Of a stretch of DNA of 64,000 nucleotides, positions 63,772 through 64,000 are shown one piece after another. The position numbers were made by a program, and so were the translations under genes. The DNA lies in contig VWND01000007.1 of the NCBI GenBank assembly GCA_009599575.1, forward strand, positions 1,559,501-1,623,500, written 5' to 3'. The notes under the pieces are model-generated. The model saw nothing but the letters and a program-made list of their open reading frames with translations, had not been told where the DNA came from and did not search any database. The stretch is from Blumeriella jaapii. Its lineage: Eukaryota; Ascomycota; Leotiomycetes; Helotiales; Drepanopezizaceae. The first letter of the stretch is position 1. Every line of letters begins with the position of its first letter.

Positions 63772-64000
63772 ATGGCTTCTGAAGAGATCACAGTTCCTCC
63801 CATGAAGGACCTGAATATCGACAACATCACCGAGAACACGATTACAATCAACTCGCAGTCCTCTGACCAGCGGCTCACCTACTTAATGGAGAGGCTGGTC
63901 ACGCATCTCCATGACTTTGCGCGCGAGACGCGACTGAGCACGAACGAATGGATGGCCGCGCTGAACTTCCTAGTAAGAGTAGGGCAGATCAGCAGTGACG
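63772..64000 (+). CDS. Intradiol ring-cleavage dioxygenase, 5' end (runs off window)
   Basis: The first 76 residues are visible, starting MASEEITVPPMKDLN. The segment RLTYLMERLVTHLHDFARET and RLSTNEWMAALNFLVRVGQI match the N-terminal helical dimerisation domain of catechol/hydroxyquinol 1,2-dioxygenases, non-heme Fe(III) enzymes that open aromatic diols to muconate-type acids. The iron ligands (Tyr, Tyr, His, His) lie beyond the window. Other ATGs upstream are out of frame; this one starts exactly where family proteins begin. It follows the SDR in the same orientation. Confidence 0.85.
   Translation, partial: MASEEITVPPMKDLNIDNITENTITINSQSSDQRLTYLMERLVTHLHDFARETRLSTNEWMAALNFLVRVGQISSD

Overview
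The window is nuclear DNA of a filamentous ascomycete (Pezizomycotina). The signs are short GT..AG introns of about 46-120 bp with TACTAAC/CTAAC-type branch sites, 2EXR and UstYa (DUF3328) families that are expanded in these fungi, an EF-1alpha gene with eight introns, and wide AT-rich gene-poor tracts. A Leotiomycetes-like relative is my guess from the look of the proteins; the class cannot be proven from this sequence alone.

Layout. 1-5.2 kb holds housekeeping RNA genes: the 3' part of POP1, convergent RPR2 (a second RNase P-type protein), and SUB2 divergent from RPR2. 6.7-12 kb holds a 2EXR protein, a four-exon protein of unknown function, a peroxisomal acyl-CoA thioesterase ending in SKL, and an unknown protein. 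14.5-22.1 kb holds a WBP11-type splicing factor, an unknown 429-aa protein and a Mug72-like ketopantoate-reductase-family protein with a long disordered tail. 22.1-29.8 kb is a repeat-rich non-coding stretch with long poly-G, many GTAC/ACAGTAC clusters and a diverged tandem repeat. TEF1 follows at 29.8-32.0 kb. 32.0-41.2 kb is an AT-rich gene desert. 41.2-44.7 kb is EFR3. 46.3-46.8 kb is a frameshifted C2H2 zinc-finger relic. 50.1-50.7 kb is the NatB catalytic subunit.

The notable region is 51.2-56.6 kb. It contains a small three-exon gene for a 92-aa secreted precursor: a signal peptide followed by near-identical QDRxHxxF...EVEKR units bounded by Kex2-type dibasic sites. Next comes an acyltransferase-3 membrane protein with a one-base frame break, then two divergently transcribed UstYa-family genes, each with both HxxHC motifs. 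Repeated Kex2-site precursor plus UstYa-type oxidases is the defining pair of fungal dikaritin-type RiPP clusters (ustiloxin, phomopsin, asperipin, victorin). I read this as a small, possibly undescribed RiPP locus. Its precursor contains no tyrosine, so its chemistry would differ from ustiloxin.

Downstream, a 1.36-kb non-coding transposon with identical 110-bp terminal inverted repeats (58.1-59.5 kb) lies just before a U6 snRNA gene interrupted by a canonical spliceosomal intron. The window closes with an intact short-chain dehydrogenase and the 5' end of an intradiol (catechol-type) dioxygenase. All spliced models were built by eye from splice consensus, reading-frame continuity and family motifs; none was tested against RNA or databases.
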